This document shows, one piece after another, positions 62,755 to 64,000 of a stretch of 64,000 nt of DNA. A program made the position numbers and the translations under genes. The DNA is from CBDFKU01 sp965248975 (GTDB taxonomy: Bacteria; Chloroflexota; Dehalococcoidia; Lucifugimonadales; JAGWBF01), in assembly GCA_965248975.1 (NCBI GenBank), contig CBDFKU010000016.1:198180-262179 (forward strand), read 5' to 3'. The notes under the pieces were generated by a model. It searched no databases, was not told where the DNA came from, and was given only the letters and a program-made list of their open reading frames with translations. Position 1 is the first letter of the stretch, and each line of letters begins with the position of its first letter.

Positions 62755-63998
62755 CCCAGGATGTCGAAGATGTCCCGCGCCTCCTCATCGCTGAGGGAGG
62801 TCTGCTCAGAGGGGTCCGGCTCCGGCTCGGGTTCCGGCAGCGCCAGGGCCTCGTAGGGGTCGTCGGAGCCGATGGTGAGAGCCAGGGCTGCCGCCTCGCT
62901 CCTGCTGGGCGTGAGGGGCTCTCGCTCCACCAGCTCGGCCTTGACGTGCTCTGGGTGGAGGATGGAGATGGTCACGTCGCTGTGAAAGACCTCGCTGGGG
63001 ATGGAGACGGAGGCCGAGACGGTGTGCTCCTCCGTGGTTCCGTCTTCGCAGGTCAACGTCACCGTCTCGCTGACGCCGTCGCTGGCCCCAGGACGCACCA
63101 TGCTCACTGTTCGGATGACCTGCTCCGTCCGCTCCGGGTGATGGGTGAGCTGGACCAGCGGAGGCAGGGCGACCTCCAGGCCGGCCCGAAGGTCGGCGTT
63201 TATGGCAACGCTGTGGACCGCTTCCCCGTCCCCGATGGACATGGAGAAGCTCGTCTCACCATTTGGGACGAATGATGCGGTCGCGCGAGAACCCCTAACC
63301 GCGACGCTGACGGTTCCCGTGATGGCGGTGACGGCGGCGTCCATGACGGCCAGCTCCGTGACGCTGTCATGTCCGGCAACCGTCTGGAGGCTGATGGTCT
63401 CCAAGGTCGTGGATACGCAGTCGGAGGCGATCACCCCCTTGATGCGCCCCGGCCTCCAGCCGAGGGACGCGACGCGGAGGTCGCAGAGCTCCCCCTCCAC
63501 CGAGGGCAGGGGGTACGGGAGCTGCTCGTCCTTGAGGGTGAGGGCGCCCGCCTGCCCCAGGGTGTCCTCCCAGGAGAAGGTGAAGGAGGGCGCTTCACCG
63601 GACAGCGGCAGGTCGTAGGTGACGGTCTCTCCCTGGTTCATGTCGGCCGCCCTGTAGAAGCGGAGCTGGCGTCCCTGCCAGCCGCCGTAGGCCCGCACCC
63701 GCAGGTCGAGGCTCGTAGCAGCCCGCAGGGTCACCTCGGCGCGGTCGCCTGAGACGCTCAGCCTCTCGATGAAGAGCCTGCGTCCGTGGACCGGCTCCGG
63801 GGGCTCGAAGTCGAACCCCCAGTGGCCGTCGGCCAGGGCGACCTGGGGTATGGCGACGACCAGCATCGCCACGGCAACCAGGCTCAGTAGGGTGCGCTTG
63901 GCCTTCCGGCGCTTGGGCTTGCGGCCGGCCTCCTGCTGCTGCGTCCTGTTTTCTTTGTCGTTCTCCCCCTTTACGGCCCGACGCTTCCCGAACCAGCC
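62736..63998 (-). CDS. Membrane-anchored protein of the conjugation operon (5' end outside the window)
   Basis: The frame is open to the right edge; 420 residues are visible. A basic cytoplasmic segment (KPKRRKAKRTLLSLV) leads into one membrane helix (VAVAMLVVAIPQVALA). The rest is extracytoplasmic and beta-rich, with an acidic tail (EPEPEPDPSEQTSLSDEE) and a C-terminal WWWPW. The family is not recognised; its place suggests a channel or surface component. The start shown by MAMLVV at 63872 is inside the frame and unlikely to be the true one. Confidence 0.65.
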   Translation of the reverse strand, partial: GWFGKRRAVKGENDKENRTQQQEAGRKPKRRKAKRTLLSLVAVAMLVVAIPQVALADGHWGFDFEPPEPVHGRRLFIERLSVSGDRAEVTLRAATSLDLRVRAYGGWQGRQLRFYRAADMNQGETVTYDLPLSGEAPSFTFSWEDTLGQAGALTLKDEQLPYPLPSVEGELCDLRVASLGWRPGRIKGVIASDCVSTTLETISLQTVAGHDSVTELAVMDAAVTAITGTVSVAVRGSRATASFVPNGETSFSMSIGDGEAVHSVAINADLRAGLEVALPPLVQLTHHPERTEQVIRTVSMVRPGASDGVSETVTLTCEDGTTEEHTVSASVSIPSEVFHSDVTISILHPEHVKAELVEREPLTPSRSEAAALALTIGSDDPYEALALPEPEPEPDPSEQTSLSDEEARDIFDILGWWWPW

Positions 63999-64000
63999 GT

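Larger units (their letters stand above)
50400..64000. mobile_element. Integrative conjugative element, one end (continues past the window)
   Basis: A serine recombinase at the boundary, plus replication-relaxation, coupling ATPase, VirB4, pilin-like and membrane genes reading toward it, and cargo (Phd/VapC, PP-loop gene, HTH regulators). The left boundary is near 50435, inside the older recombinase fragment. The other end, the att core and the rest of the transfer genes lie outside. Confidence 0.7.

Noticed and set aside
1..64000. CRISPR array
   Set aside because: No regularly spaced direct repeats with unique spacers; the only regular repeats are coding repeats in the giant protein.

Overview
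The window is a high-GC bacterial chromosome segment. The mix of genes suggests a Chloroflexota bacterium (Dehalococcoidia or SAR202-like): several metal-dependent amidohydrolases, a luciferase-type flavin monooxygenase, a GG(x)PAG-type FAD oxygenase, a TIGR01906-type membrane protein, and Thr/Pro-rich secreted lipoproteins. This assignment is inference from gene content; no rRNA or marker gene settles it.

Layout. 1-2515: an IS110 remnant and an IS3-family element that has cut off the front of a secreted BsuPI-like gene, followed by a lipoprotein gene. 4.6-17.3 kb: ordinary chromosomal genes, namely pyruvate kinase, an alpha/beta-hydrolase-fold protein without a catalytic triad, D-aminoacylase-type and amidohydrolase-2 enzymes, an FmdB zinc ribbon, MazG, SppA, a frameshifted epimerase, tRNA-Pro(CGG), a MarR regulator, and an ArsR/SRPBCC pair. 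17.4-29.3 kb: one giant secreted mosaic protein, now in two frames. It carries a seven-blade kelch propeller, a seven-blade FG-GAP propeller, three Ig-like domains and about 14 copies of an unrecognised helical module. 29.6-39 kb: two more amidohydrolases, a GIY-YIG nuclease gene enclosed by inverted repeats and hairpins, an alpha/beta hydrolase, a luciferase-like monooxygenase, a halogenase-like FAD enzyme and a soluble transhydrogenase.

39.2-50.4 kb is a degraded defence island read mostly leftward: a PLD-type helicase fragment cut by an IS1182-family element, a DUF4926/DUF6883 pair, an Eco57I-type DNA methyltransferase split by a complete IS3 element, and an AbiEi antitoxin with only a stub of its toxin. 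At 50.1-50.4 kb a fragment of one serine recombinase abuts a complete second one.

50.4-64 kb is one end of an integrative conjugative element: serine recombinase, a Phd/VapC module, a PP-loop gene with an internal amber codon, three small HTH regulators, a replication-relaxation protein, a type IV coupling ATPase, a VirB4 ATPase, a VirB2-like pilin and a membrane protein that runs off the right edge. These are in one direction with overlapping or near-overlapping starts and stops, as expected for a transfer operon.

Several genes (15.04, 26.33, 35.36 and 52.43 kb) carry single frame breaks, and one (54.07 kb) carries an in-frame stop. These are either real decay or assembly errors and should be checked against reads.
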